Position numbers and translations under genes: made by a program. From Phascolarctobacterium sp. (GTDB lineage Bacteria; Bacillota; Negativicutes; Acidaminococcales; Acidaminococcaceae), in contig JAEDNJ010000006.1 in assembly GCA_016302525.1 (NCBI GenBank), positions 1 to 20,705 on the forward strand: a DNA stretch of 20,705 bases. The letters run 5' to 3'. Positions 7,421-16,003 of the stretch are shown one piece after another. Within the stretch, counting starts at the first letter, position 1; the number at the start of each line of letters is the position of its first letter. The notes beneath the pieces were generated by a model that made no database searches, was not told the origin of the DNA, and was given only the letters and a program-made list of their open reading frames with translations.

Positions 7421-9142
7421 GATATAAAAGAAATATTAGCTGCTGCGATTAAGGCGGCAGCGCAACAAGCTATTGACAAGGGTGTTTTAAAGCCGGGCAA
7501 TTTGCCTGAGGTTATGCTGGAGGTTCCTCCGCAAAAGGAGTTTGGTGATTTTGCTACCAACTTTGCTATGCAATCTGCACGCAGTCTGCACTGTGCTCCG
7601 CGCCAAATTGCTCAGGCTGTAGTAGATAATCTGGACTGCGCTTCTGTAGAACGCATGGAAATCGCTGGCCCTGGCTTTATCAATTTCTATTTAAAGCAAA
7701 ACTGGACTGCTGATTTATTAGCTAGCATTTTAGCTGCTGGCGAAAGCTACGGCAGCTTGCCTGCTAATGGCCTAGGCCGCGTGCAGGTGGAATATGTCAG
7801 TGCTAATCCTACTGGACCGCTGCACGTAGGTCATGCTCGTGGCGCAGCTGTGGGCAGCGCTATGGTCAACCTGCTGCGTGCTGCTGGCTATGATGTAGAA
7901 AGCGAGTATTATATCAACGACGCGGGCAACCAAATGAACAATCTGGCTGCCTCTGTCAATGCTCGTTATCTGCAGCTTTTAAAGCTAGAGGAAATGGGCG
8001 GCGTGCCTGCTGACCTCACCGTAAAGCAATTAGATGAGCTGCCTACTGGTATTACCTTCCCTGAAAACGGTTACCATGGCTATGATATTATTGAAACTGC
8101 ACAGCGCATTATCCGTATCTACGGCAAGGATTTTGTTGCTCTAGAGGAAAAGGAGCGCCTGGCTAAATTCCTGGAAATTGCCTATAAGGAAAAATTAGCT
8201 GGCTTAAAGGAGGACCTGGAGGCCTTCGGCGTTACCTATGATGTGTGGTTCAGCGAAAAAACTCTGCACGAGGCCAACAAGATTCAAGAGGCCTGTGCTT
8301 TCCTGAAGGAAAAGGGCGAGGTTTACGAGGAGGGCGGCGCTCTCTGGCTGAGGTCTACTGCTCAGGGTGACGATAAGGACCGCGTTGTTATTCGTGACAA
8401 CGGAATTCCGACTTATTTTGCTGCTGATATTGCTTATCATCGCAATAAATTTGAGCGTGGCTTTGCTCATGTCATCAACATTTGGGGCGCCGACCACCAC
8501 GGCTATGTTGCCCGTGTTAAGGCTGCTATCAACGCTTTAGGCTTTGACGCGAAAAATCTGGAGGTTATGCTCCTGCAAATGGTGCGCCTCTATCGCAATG
8601 GCGAGATCGTGAAGCTGTCTAAGCGTACCGGCGAAACCATCACCCTGCGTGAGCTGATGGATGAGGTTGGTACTGATGCAGCGCGTTACTTCTTCTGTAT
8701 GCGCTCCTTGGATAGCCAGCTCGATTTTGATATGACCCTGGCTACCGAAAAGTCTAACGATAACCCTGTTTACTATATCCAATATGCTCATGCCCGTATT
8801 GCCAGCATTGGTCGCCAATTAGCTGAGGCTGGTATCAAGGCTGTGGCTAAGGAGGAGCTGAAGCTGGAAGCTCTGCAGGCTCCTGAGGAGCAGGCTTTGA
8901 TTAAGAAGCTGGGCGAATACCCCGAAATGCTGGCTGAGGCTGCGCGTGAGCGTGCTGTGCACCATGTGGCAACCTATACCTATGAGCTGGCTGGTCTTTT
9001 CCACTCCTTCTATAACCAATGCCGTATTCTGGGCGTAGAGGCAGACCTGCAACAGGCTCGTATTGCTCTGGTAGGGGCTGTGGGACACACCATTCGCCAC
9101 GCCTTAGCTATTCTGGGCGTTTCTGCACCAGAAAGAATGTAA
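7418..9142 (+). CDS. argS: Arginyl-tRNA synthetase
   Basis: A class Ia aminoacyl-tRNA synthetase of 574 aa that charges tRNA-Arg with arginine using ATP. Domain order is normal: N-terminal ArgRS add-on domain (1-about 90), Rossmann catalytic core with the HIGH-type motif HVGH at 136-139, the family stretch YYINDAGNQ near 164-171, the KMSKS-equivalent KLSKR at 399-403, and a helical DALR anticodon-binding domain ending in the typical LGVSAPERM. The start is an unusual TTG at 7418: it lies 9 bases after AGGAG (7404-7408), and the only upstream ATGs in frame (7373, 7385) lie inside DUF1846 and lack a ribosome site. No T-box fits, since only 13 bases separate it from the upstream gene; expression depends on the shared operon promoter. 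Confidence 0.97.
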   Translation: MDIKEILAAAIKAAAQQAIDKGVLKPGNLPEVMLEVPPQKEFGDFATNFAMQSARSLHCAPRQIAQAVVDNLDCASVERMEIAGPGFINFYLKQNWTADLLASILAAGESYGSLPANGLGRVQVEYVSANPTGPLHVGHARGAAVGSAMVNLLRAAGYDVESEYYINDAGNQMNNLAASVNARYLQLLKLEEMGGVPADLTVKQLDELPTGITFPENGYHGYDIIETAQRIIRIYGKDFVALEEKERLAKFLEIAYKEKLAGLKEDLEAFGVTYDVWFSEKTLHEANKIQEACAFLKEKGEVYEEGGALWLRSTAQGDDKDRVVIRDNGIPTYFAADIAYHRNKFERGFAHVINIWGADHHGYVARVKAAINALGFDAKNLEVMLLQMVRLYRNGEIVKLSKRTGETITLRELMDEVGTDAARYFFCMRSLDSQLDFDMTLATEKSNDNPVYYIQYAHARIASIGRQLAEAGIKAVAKEELKLEALQAPEEQALIKKLGEYPEMLAEAARERAVHHVATYTYELAGLFHSFYNQCRILGVEADLQQARIALVGAVGHTIRHALAILGVSAPERM

Positions 9143-9150
9143 AAACAAGG

Positions 9151-9216
9151 CTTAAGCCAAGGTTGCTGCTTTTGGGCAGCAGGTCTTGAGTAATAAGCTG
9201 TGCAAGCTTAGCTTGC
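9151..9216 (+). other. Two adjacent hairpins between argS and sppA
   Basis: The first hairpin has a perfect 6-bp stem TGCTGC/GCAGCA (9164-9169, 9176-9181) that can be extended by CTTAAG/CTTGAG arms out to 9151 and 9190. The second is a perfect 6-bp stem GCAAGC/GCTTGC (9202-9207, 9211-9216) with a TTA loop. Neither is followed by a proper T run, so they are weak candidates for termination and could instead mark processing or attenuation. Confidence 0.45.
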
Positions 9217-9239
9217 TTTGCCAAAACGAGGTAATGCTT

Positions 9240-10190
9240 ATGTTAAAGAAAATTTTTATCAGTGCTATCTTGCTGCTGGCTGTACTCTGCTTTGTGGTTA
9301 GCCTTCTAAAGGGCAAGAATAATGATGACCCGACGACTGTGACTGTACCTGATAGGGTAGCGGTAATTAATATTTCCGGCACTATTATGAGCGGTATGGA
9401 GGCGCAGGATAATCCCTGGCAGCAATCTGCCGGCGTAACCAGCGGCTCGATTATGCGCCAGCTGCGTGATGCAGGCGAGGACAAGAGCGTTAAGGCCGTG
9501 CTGCTGAATATTGATAGCGGTGGCGGCAGTGCTACGGCGGCCGAAGAGGTGAGCAGAGAGCTGCTGCGCTTTAAGGAGCATTACCGCAAGCCGATTGTTA
9601 CCTCTATGAGTAACTCTGCAGCCTCGGCTGCTTATTGGATTGCAGCCTGTGCCAGCGATAAGATTTATGCTAATTCCACGACGTTGACTGGCAGCATTGG
9701 CGTGTATATGCCTTATATGAATACCGAGGAGCTCTTTAGAAAGATTGGTATTACTACCTCTAAGATTAAGAGCGGTCCTTATAAGGATATTCTAGCTAAT
9801 GACCGCCCCATGACGGCAGAGGAAAAGAAAATTCTGCAGGATATTGTCAACGAGATTCATGATGAGTTTATCTCTGTAGTGGCTAATGGTCGCAAGCTGG
9901 ATCCCTACAAGGTACGCCAATTAGCTGACGGCAGGGTTTACACTGGTCTGCAGGCGCAAAAGCTGGGTCTGGTGGATAATTTAGGCAACTATTATGATGC
10001 TCTGGTAGCCGCTGGCGAGTTGGGCAATATTAAGCCGAAGGCAGATGGCTTGCCTCCTGTGAAAAAGCAAGAGAGCCAAAAGCCGTGGGAATATTTGCTG
10101 GGAGCAGAGCTTGCTAAGGTCGTAAAAACACAGCTTGTAAAGCAAATTTCTGGAGATACTGATTTACAGGGTGCTGGCGCAGTGAGGTGA
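9240..10190 (+). CDS. sppA: Signal peptide peptidase SppA, S49 family
   Basis: Membrane-anchored serine protease that degrades cleaved signal peptides. At 316 aa it is the short single-domain form, like B. subtilis SppA. One N-terminal anchor spans about residues 4-23, followed by an extracytoplasmic S49 domain. The Ser-Lys dyad is visible: S129 in SNSAASAAYW and K182 in KSGPYKDIL; the 53-residue spacing agrees with B. subtilis SppA (S147 and K199). The strand LLNIDSGGGSATAAEE (about 88-103) matches the family's glycine-rich substrate-binding segment, with Ser where Pro is common. The start is ATG 9240, with GAGG at 9228-9231 at 8-base spacing; ATG 9234 is only 2 bases from it. It follows argS after 97 bases with no clear promoter of its own. 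Confidence 0.93.
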   Translation: MLKKIFISAILLLAVLCFVVSLLKGKNNDDPTTVTVPDRVAVINISGTIMSGMEAQDNPWQQSAGVTSGSIMRQLRDAGEDKSVKAVLLNIDSGGGSATAAEEVSRELLRFKEHYRKPIVTSMSNSAASAAYWIAACASDKIYANSTTLTGSIGVYMPYMNTEELFRKIGITTSKIKSGPYKDILANDRPMTAEEKKILQDIVNEIHDEFISVVANGRKLDPYKVRQLADGRVYTGLQAQKLGLVDNLGNYYDALVAAGELGNIKPKADGLPPVKKQESQKPWEYLLGAELAKVVKTQLVKQISGDTDLQGAGAVR

Positions 10191-10196
10191 TGAGCA

Positions 10197-10763
10197 ATGC
10201 GGCGCAAAACCTATGATTTGCTTTTTGAAACTAGCGAGGGTATGCATGAGCTGGTAAAACAGCGCAGCCTTTGGCGCAGCATTTTCTACTTCACCCTCAG
10301 CATAGGCCTGTTTACGGGCGTAGTTACTAATACCTGGCTGCTGCATATGCCCCTTGCTGTTCGCTTTGGCATTATTATGGCTACGGTGGTTATTTTGGGG
10401 ACGGCGCTGAATATTTACGGCTTCCTCTTGCATGGCATTTTGGAAACCTATGGCGCTGTGCAGGGTGATTCCAAGGGCTTAATCTGCCTCTTGGGCTATA
10501 CAACTCTGCCCTTTTTACTCTTGACCCCTGCTGCCCTTTTGGCGGGCAAAATGGGTGTTTACGGTCTGCCCCTGCTGTGCGGTATCGTAGCCGTGGGCTT
10601 CTTTTGGATGCTCTATCTTTTGGTGCGCTCCTTAGAGGTCATTTATCTGATTAATTTTTTGAGAGCCTTTGTTACAGTGCTCTTTAGCTTATTACTATTA
10701 TATATCGTTTTTGTTTTTCCCTGGCAGGTTGGCTTTAATTTGTTAATCCACATCCTGCAATGA
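10197..10763 (+). CDS. Yip1-like polytopic membrane protein
   Basis: A 188-aa integral membrane protein with five predicted membrane segments (about 28-46, 53-81, 95-116, 122-145, 155-175). The arrangement, with a cytosolic N terminus containing LLFETSEGMHELVKQRSLWRSI and a GLICLLGYTTLPFLLLTPAALL helix pair, resembles bacterial Yip1/YIP1-family proteins (Pfam Yip1), whose roles are poorly known. ATG 10197 is 9 bases after GAGG (10184-10187) that lies in the end of sppA; only 6 bases separate the genes, so they are co-transcribed and probably translationally coupled. The link suggests a role at the membrane alongside SppA, but that is inference. Family assignment rests on pattern only. Confidence 0.72.
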   Translation: MRRKTYDLLFETSEGMHELVKQRSLWRSIFYFTLSIGLFTGVVTNTWLLHMPLAVRFGIIMATVVILGTALNIYGFLLHGILETYGAVQGDSKGLICLLGYTTLPFLLLTPAALLAGKMGVYGLPLLCGIVAVGFFWMLYLLVRSLEVIYLINFLRAFVTVLFSLLLLYIVFVFPWQVGFNLLIHILQ

Positions 10764-10774
10764 TTTCCCTAGTT

Positions 10775-10820
10775 GGTCCCGCTGCTACTGCCAAATTGGC
10801 AACGGGGCCTCTTTTGTGTT
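10775..10820 (+). terminator. Possible terminator or attenuator between the Yip1-like gene and mfd
   Basis: The arms GGTCCCG (10775-10781) and CGGGGCC (10803-10809) pair over 7 bp with one G-U and enclose a smaller TGCCA/TGGCA hairpin. The tail is T-rich but interrupted (CTTTTGTGTTTCC). It ends only about 16 bases before the mfd start. Confidence 0.55.
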
Positions 10821-10835
10821 TCCTCACTGATATCC

Positions 10836-13800
10836 ATGAATAATTTACTACTAAAAAAGGTTGTTGAGGTTCCTGAGGTTAAGCAGGCTGCAGCCTTTCA
10901 CCAACAAAAGCATAGCTGTGTTCTAACCGGCTTAGCAGGTACAAGCAAGCTGGTCTTTTTGGCTGCCGTAGATGAGGTGCTGGGCGGCAAGGGAAGCATG
11001 GCCATCATAGCGGCCTCCCGTGAAGAAATTCGCGCCTATCGTCGTGAGCTGAATTATTTTTACCCTAACTTACCCATGCAGGAGCTTTATCCTGTCAATC
11101 TGCCGCGGGTGCAGGCCGAGACCCAGAGCCTAGAGGTACAGGCTGGGCGTGCTGCTGCCCTGCGCTTTTTGCACGGTGAAGAGCGTGGCATTGTTTTTAT
11201 TACGGCAGAGGCTCTGCAGCAAAAGCAGCTGAGCTTGGCTGGCAGCATGGCAAAAAAGCTGGTGCTGCGAGTGGGCGAGGTACAGGATCAGCACGAGATT
11301 ATTGCTGAGCTTGCCAAGCTGGGCTACGAGCGTACCGAGCAGGTGGATGCCTTAGGACAGTTTTGCGTGCGCGGTGAAATTTTAGATGTTTATCCTATTA
11401 ATGCTGCCTCTCCTGTGCGCATAGAATGGTTTGATACGGATATTGATGCTATCCGCAGCTTTAGCTTGAACAATCAGCGCAGTATTCAGGTGCTAGAGAC
11501 CATTGATATTGCACCGATTAAGGTGGATGAGAGCGAAAGCTATACTGCCTCTGTTTTTGACTACTGCGCCAAGGATACGCTTATCGTTGTAGATGAGCCG
11601 GCAAGGCTGTTTCCCTTTTTAGAAAATCTTTCTAAGGAAAACAAGCCCTTTAGTGAAGAGCTGTTTTCGGCAGCAGAATGTTTATCGCAATGTGCAGCGG
11701 CAGGAGCTCTGCTCGTTTCTGCTCTAGCTCACAGCTATTTGGCCGAGGCTGAAAAAATCAATGTGCCCGTGCGCTCCGTTGCTCCCTATAATAAAAATAT
11801 CAGCCTTTTAACAGAGGATTTAAAGAACTGGCTCCTTGACGGCATTACGCCGGTTATCATGCTCACCACGAGCACGAAGGCAAGAGGGATGGCGGATAAC
11901 CTTAAAAACTACGGTATCCGTGGCCTCTATGCTGATAAAGAGCTGAGCCTGGGGCGTGTGAATGTCATTTATGGCGAGCTTGACCACGGCTTTCGCTTTT
12001 GGAATGAGCAGTGGGTGCTGCTGACAGAGAATGATATTTATGGTATGCAAAAGCGTAAGCGCCTGCACAGCAAGAATCAGGGCCAGCAGCTGCAGTATTT
12101 TTCTGATATTAAGGCGGGGGACTATGTTGTGCATAGGACCCACGGCATTGGTCGCTATGTAGGCGTAGAGAATATGGTCGTTGGCGGCATTCATAGAGAC
12201 TATCTGCTCTTAGTCTATGCAGGAGATGACAAGCTCTATGTGCCTGTAGACCAGGTGAGCCTGCTGCATAAGTATGTGGGCAGCGAGGGCAATGCGCCGC
12301 GTCTGTCCAAGATGGGCGGGGCTGATTGGCAAAGAACTACGCGCAGGGCAGCCAAGGCTATTACAGAGCTGGCCGAGGAGCTGCTGCGGCTTTACGCAGA
12401 GCGTCAGGTAGTTGAGGGCCACGCCTATGCGCCGGACAATGACTACCAAAAGGAGTTTGAGGAGGCCTTTCCCTACGAGGAAACAGAGGACCAGCTCAAG
12501 GCTATTGCCGATATTAAGAAGGATATGGAAAAGCCCCAGCCGATGGACCGCCTGCTGTGCGGTGATGTTGGCTATGGCAAGACAGAGGTTGCTCTGCGTG
12601 CCGCCTTTAAAGCCATTATGGACGGCAAGCAGGTGGCCTTGATGGTGCCCACCACTGTCCTCGCTCAACAGCATTTCCTCACGATTAAGGAGCGTATGCG
12701 CAGCTTTGGCGTGAGCGTAGAAATGCTCAACCGTTTCGTGTCGCGCAAGGAGCAAAAGCGGATTATCGAGGGTTTGCGCGAGGGCATAGTGGATATGGTC
12801 GTGGCTACCCACAGAATTTTGGGTCAGGATATCCAGTTCCACGACCTGGGCCTTTTGATTATTGACGAGGAGCAGCGCTTCGGTGTTGCCCAAAAGGAAA
12901 AGATTAAGAAATGGTGTACGGGCATTGATGTGCTCAGCCTTTCGGCAACGCCTATTCCCCGCACTCTGCATTTGGCCCTAGTCAATGGCAGGGATATGAG
13001 CGTTATCGAATCACCGCCAGAGGACCGCCTGCCTGTAGAAACCTATGTATGCGAATATGATGATGGTATGCTGAAGGAGGCTCTGGAGCGAGAACTGCGC
13101 CGGGGTGGCCGTGCCTACTATATTTACAACCGCGTGAGCGGCTTAGATACCATTGCCCGCAAGCTGCGCCAGCTGGTGCCAGGTATTAATGTGCGCATTG
13201 CCCATGGACAGATGGACGAAAATCAGCTGGAGGATGCCATGATTGCCTTCTTTGAGGGCGAGTGTGATGTGCTGCTGTGTACTACGATTGTAGAAAATGG
13301 TTTGGATGTGCCCTTGGCCAACACCATTATTATTGATGGGGCAGACCATTTTGGTCTATCGCAGCTTTATCAGATGCGTGGACGTGTGGGTCGCAGCTCG
13401 CGCTTGGCCTACGCTTATTTCCTCTATCGTCCGGATAAGGCTCTGAGCGAGGTGGCAGAAAAACGCCTGCAGGCTATTCGTGACTTTACAGAGCTAGGAG
13501 CTGGCTTTAAGATTGCCATGCGCGATTTGGAAATTCGTGGCGCGGGCAACCTGCTGGGCGCAGAGCAGCACGGACATATAGCAGGGGTAGGCTTTGCTAC
13601 CTACTGTAAAATGCTGGAGGACGCCATTAATCGCCTGAAAAACGGCAAGAGCGCAGAACGTGAGCCGGAGCCGGTTATGGAAATTCAGGCCGAGGCCTAT
13701 ATTCCAGATGAATACATTGCGGATGCACGCTACAAAATGGAGCTCTATCGCCGCTTTGCTGAGATGGAGTATCGCGAGAAGGAGGATTTGCTGGACGAAA

Positions 13801-14111
13801 TTATTGACCGCTTTGGCAACCCTCCCGAAGAAGTTTTAATGCTATGGCGTATTGGTGCTTTAAAGGGACTGTGCCGTGCCCTCGTAATGCGTGGTATCAG
13901 TGTACGCAACGATACGATTTATATGACCTTCTCGGAGCATACACGGGCTAATCCAGAGGCTATCGTCAAGCTCATGGATAAGTATAAGCATAAAATTACT
14001 TATAAGAGCGGCAAGGAGCCGCAGCTGGTTATGAAAACAGCAGGGCTCAAAATTACCCCGCTGGAATGGCTTGAGGATGTGCTGCCGAAGCTGGCGTTAA
14101 GTAGTAAATAA
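10836..14111 (+). CDS. mfd: Transcription-repair coupling factor Mfd
   Basis: A superfamily 2 ATP-driven DNA translocase of 1091 aa that removes stalled RNA polymerase at lesions and recruits UvrA. Domains in order: UvrB-homology region (about 1-350), CarD-like RNA polymerase interaction domain starting at DIKAGDYVVHRTHGIG (424-439), RecG-like helicase with Walker A GDVGYGKT (576-583) and the DEAD-box equivalent DEEQ (677-680), helicase motif VI region MRGRVGRSS (847-855), and the C-terminal TRCF domain (about 953 to the end). The length is slightly shorter than in B. subtilis, as is usual for Firmicutes. ATG 10836 is chosen because MNNLLLKK fits the family N terminus, but no Shine-Dalgarno sequence precedes it; an in-frame GTG at 10773 also lacks one. 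It sits directly upstream of a flippase gene, as in Firmicutes in general. Confidence 0.96.
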   Translation: MNNLLLKKVVEVPEVKQAAAFHQQKHSCVLTGLAGTSKLVFLAAVDEVLGGKGSMAIIAASREEIRAYRRELNYFYPNLPMQELYPVNLPRVQAETQSLEVQAGRAAALRFLHGEERGIVFITAEALQQKQLSLAGSMAKKLVLRVGEVQDQHEIIAELAKLGYERTEQVDALGQFCVRGEILDVYPINAASPVRIEWFDTDIDAIRSFSLNNQRSIQVLETIDIAPIKVDESESYTASVFDYCAKDTLIVVDEPARLFPFLENLSKENKPFSEELFSAAECLSQCAAAGALLVSALAHSYLAEAEKINVPVRSVAPYNKNISLLTEDLKNWLLDGITPVIMLTTSTKARGMADNLKNYGIRGLYADKELSLGRVNVIYGELDHGFRFWNEQWVLLTENDIYGMQKRKRLHSKNQGQQLQYFSDIKAGDYVVHRTHGIGRYVGVENMVVGGIHRDYLLLVYAGDDKLYVPVDQVSLLHKYVGSEGNAPRLSKMGGADWQRTTRRAAKAITELAEELLRLYAERQVVEGHAYAPDNDYQKEFEEAFPYEETEDQLKAIADIKKDMEKPQPMDRLLCGDVGYGKTEVALRAAFKAIMDGKQVALMVPTTVLAQQHFLTIKERMRSFGVSVEMLNRFVSRKEQKRIIEGLREGIVDMVVATHRILGQDIQFHDLGLLIIDEEQRFGVAQKEKIKKWCTGIDVLSLSATPIPRTLHLALVNGRDMSVIESPPEDRLPVETYVCEYDDGMLKEALERELRRGGRAYYIYNRVSGLDTIARKLRQLVPGINVRIAHGQMDENQLEDAMIAFFEGECDVLLCTTIVENGLDVPLANTIIIDGADHFGLSQLYQMRGRVGRSSRLAYAYFLYRPDKALSEVAEKRLQAIRDFTELGAGFKIAMRDLEIRGAGNLLGAEQHGHIAGVGFATYCKMLEDAINRLKNGKSAEREPEPVMEIQAEAYIPDEYIADARYKMELYRRFAEMEYREKEDLLDEIIDRFGNPPEEVLMLWRIGALKGLCRALVMRGISVRNDTIYMTFSEHTRANPEAIVKLMDKYKHKITYKSGKEPQLVMKTAGLKITPLEWLEDVLPKLALSSK

Positions 14112-14197
14112 GCATTGTGCTAAAAAAGAAGCTAATATGTAGAGAAAAACATAAGTAAATGCTTAAGGCTGAGCAGAAAGCAGAACCAGCATAGATT

Positions 14198-14226
14198 TTG
14201 CTTGAATTATTAAAAAGGCTTATAAG
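14198..14226 (+). promoter_or_regulatory. Candidate promoter for the flippase gene
   Basis: TTGCTT at 14198-14203, a 17-base spacer, and TATAAG at 14221-14226, within the AT-rich 188-base gap after mfd. No terminator is seen after mfd, so read-through from mfd is also likely. Confidence 0.5.
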
Positions 14227-14299
14227 CATTAAATGAAATTTTACTAAAGAAAGTGATTTAGCAGAAAAAATAGCTCGTAGGAGCAGAAAGGAGCAGCGG

Positions 14300-15856
14300 A
14301 TGGCTAAGGATAAATTTCTTAAGGGTGCCATGATTTTGACCCTCGCAGGGCTCATGGTCAAGGTTATCGGCTCGGTTAACCGCATACTTTTGTCGCGCCT
14401 TCTGGGCGGCGAGGGTATTGGCCTTTATCAGATTGCTTATCCCATTTATCTTTTAATTTTAGCTGTGGCTGCTGCCGGTATTCCTACGGCTATTTCGATT
14501 ATGGTCTCTGAGCTCCTGGCTAAGGGAGACAGGCGCAATGTAAAGCGTGTCTTTAAGGTTTCCTTAAAGCTGATGGCGCTTGTGGGCCTTGTGCTGGCCC
14601 TGCTCCTGTTCTTTGCGGCTGGCTGGCTAGTAAGCTCTGGCATTATTCAGGATGCGCGTGCCTACTACGCCATTGTAGCCCTGATTCCCGCTGTTTTCTT
14701 TGCAACGATTTTGGCTAGCTTTAGAGGCTTTTTTCAGGGTCATCAGCTGATGACACCGCCTGCCTGCTCGCAAATCATTGAGCAGCTGGTGCGTGTTATC
14801 ACTATGGTGCTGTTGGCTTATGTGCTTTTGCCCTTTGGCTTGGAATATGCGGCGGCTGGTGCGGCCTTTGGCGCTGTACCCGGCAGTATTACGGGCCTCT
14901 TGGTTTTGAGCTATTTTTATCGTAAGCACAAGGCTCTTTGGCAAGCCGAGGCTCAGCCTGGGGACTATCCCTTGGAAAAGGCAGCGAGCATTACCAAGCG
15001 TTTGCTGTACTTGGCGATTCCCGTTTCCTTGGCTAATGTGCTAGTGCCAGTGAGTAACATTGTGGATGTGGTGCTGGTGCCTAGCCGCCTGGCGGCGCAT
15101 GGCGTGGCTGTAGAGCAGGCCACCGCTTTATTTGGCTATTTAACAGGCATGGCTCAGCCCCTGATTATGATGGCTACCATTCCTACTATGTCTCTCTCTG
15201 CTAGCCTAGTGCCGGCCATTCGCGAGGCCTTTACTCTGGGGGACAAGGAGAGCATTACGAGCAAGGCGCGCATGGCGATGAAGCTGTGCTGCTTGATTAC
15301 GGTGCCGGCTGCCCTGGGTATGAGCGCCTTTGCTGAGCAGATTTCGCTCTTGCTCTACGGAACGAGCAAGGCGACTGTAGCCATTATGCACTCTGGGCCC
15401 GCGATTTGCCTTCTGGGTATGCAGCAGATTACGGCTGGTATGCTGCAGGGTATAAAGCAGATTAACGGCCCCATGCGGAATATGTTCATAGGTATTTTGC
15501 TTAAGATTGCTGCGGTTTACCTTCTGACAACTGAGGCCTGGCAAATTGCCGGAGCTGCCTGGGCTACGAATATAAACTTTGGCGTAACAGCACTGCTTAA
15601 TGTGTATCTGCTGTACAAGGCTGGCATTAGCTTTGCCTGGCAGGAGATTGCGAAAATTACGGGGGCGGCCTGCATCATGGCTGTGCTGGGAAGGCTGGCC
15701 TATGGTGGCTTAGCAGCTCAGCTGCCGCCTGTTCTGGCAAATATTGCTGTCTTGCTCTTGGCAGTGCTCATCTATGCGGCACTGCTGCCCTTGCTGCGGA
15801 TTGTGACGAAGGAGGAGCTTAAGCACTTGCCTGTGGTGAAAAAGTTCGTAAAATGA
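14300..15856 (+). CDS. SpoVB/YabM-like polysaccharide or lipid-linked oligosaccharide flippase
   Basis: A polytopic inner-membrane protein of 518 aa with about 14 hydrophobic segments, of the MOP superfamily (polysaccharide biosynthesis / SpoVB / MurJ-like group). These flip lipid-linked precursors across the membrane. The N-terminal KGAMILTLAGLMVKVIGSVNRILLSRLLGGEGIGLYQIAYPIY pattern (residues about 8-50, described here in parts) is typical of the SpoVB/YabM branch, with the GxGLY turn and the SFRGFFQGHQLMTP loop near 133-150. The start ATG 14300 has AAGGAG about 6 bases upstream. In B. subtilis the order is mfd-spoVT-yabM; here the flippase follows mfd directly and spoVT is absent. Whether it handles peptidoglycan, capsule or spore-cortex precursors cannot be told. 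Confidence 0.85.
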   Translation: MAKDKFLKGAMILTLAGLMVKVIGSVNRILLSRLLGGEGIGLYQIAYPIYLLILAVAAAGIPTAISIMVSELLAKGDRRNVKRVFKVSLKLMALVGLVLALLLFFAAGWLVSSGIIQDARAYYAIVALIPAVFFATILASFRGFFQGHQLMTPPACSQIIEQLVRVITMVLLAYVLLPFGLEYAAAGAAFGAVPGSITGLLVLSYFYRKHKALWQAEAQPGDYPLEKAASITKRLLYLAIPVSLANVLVPVSNIVDVVLVPSRLAAHGVAVEQATALFGYLTGMAQPLIMMATIPTMSLSASLVPAIREAFTLGDKESITSKARMAMKLCCLITVPAALGMSAFAEQISLLLYGTSKATVAIMHSGPAICLLGMQQITAGMLQGIKQINGPMRNMFIGILLKIAAVYLLTTEAWQIAGAAWATNINFGVTALLNVYLLYKAGISFAWQEIAKITGAACIMAVLGRLAYGGLAAQLPPVLANIAVLLLAVLIYAALLPLLRIVTKEELKHLPVVKKFVK

Positions 15857-15885
15857 AGATTTACTAAATGAATACATAAAGTAAA

Positions 15886-15925
15886 AGAGCCAGAAACAAG
15901 TAGTTTGCTTCTGGCTCTAATTTTA
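15886..15925 (+). terminator. Rho-independent terminator after the flippase
   Basis: A perfect 10-bp stem AGAGCCAGAA (15886-15895) with TTCTGGCTCT (15909-15918), a 13-base loop, and AATTTTA as tail. The T tract is short, but the stem is strong and well placed. Confidence 0.8.
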
Positions 15926-16003
15926 TGACCTTATTTAATTCTGACCCAAAATACAAAATCAGAATGTATTGCTCTGCCTAGTTTTCTAAAATAGGATATG
16001 ACA

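Noticed and set aside
12210..12971. 253-aa open frame on the minus strand within mfd
   Set aside because: It mirrors the conserved helicase core of mfd and has no ribosome site or family match.
14158..14230. AATGCTTA / TAAGCATT inverted repeat after mfd
   Set aside because: The 8-base arms are 55 bases apart in AT-rich sequence and a third copy lies at the mfd end; this is likely chance and too loose for a terminator.
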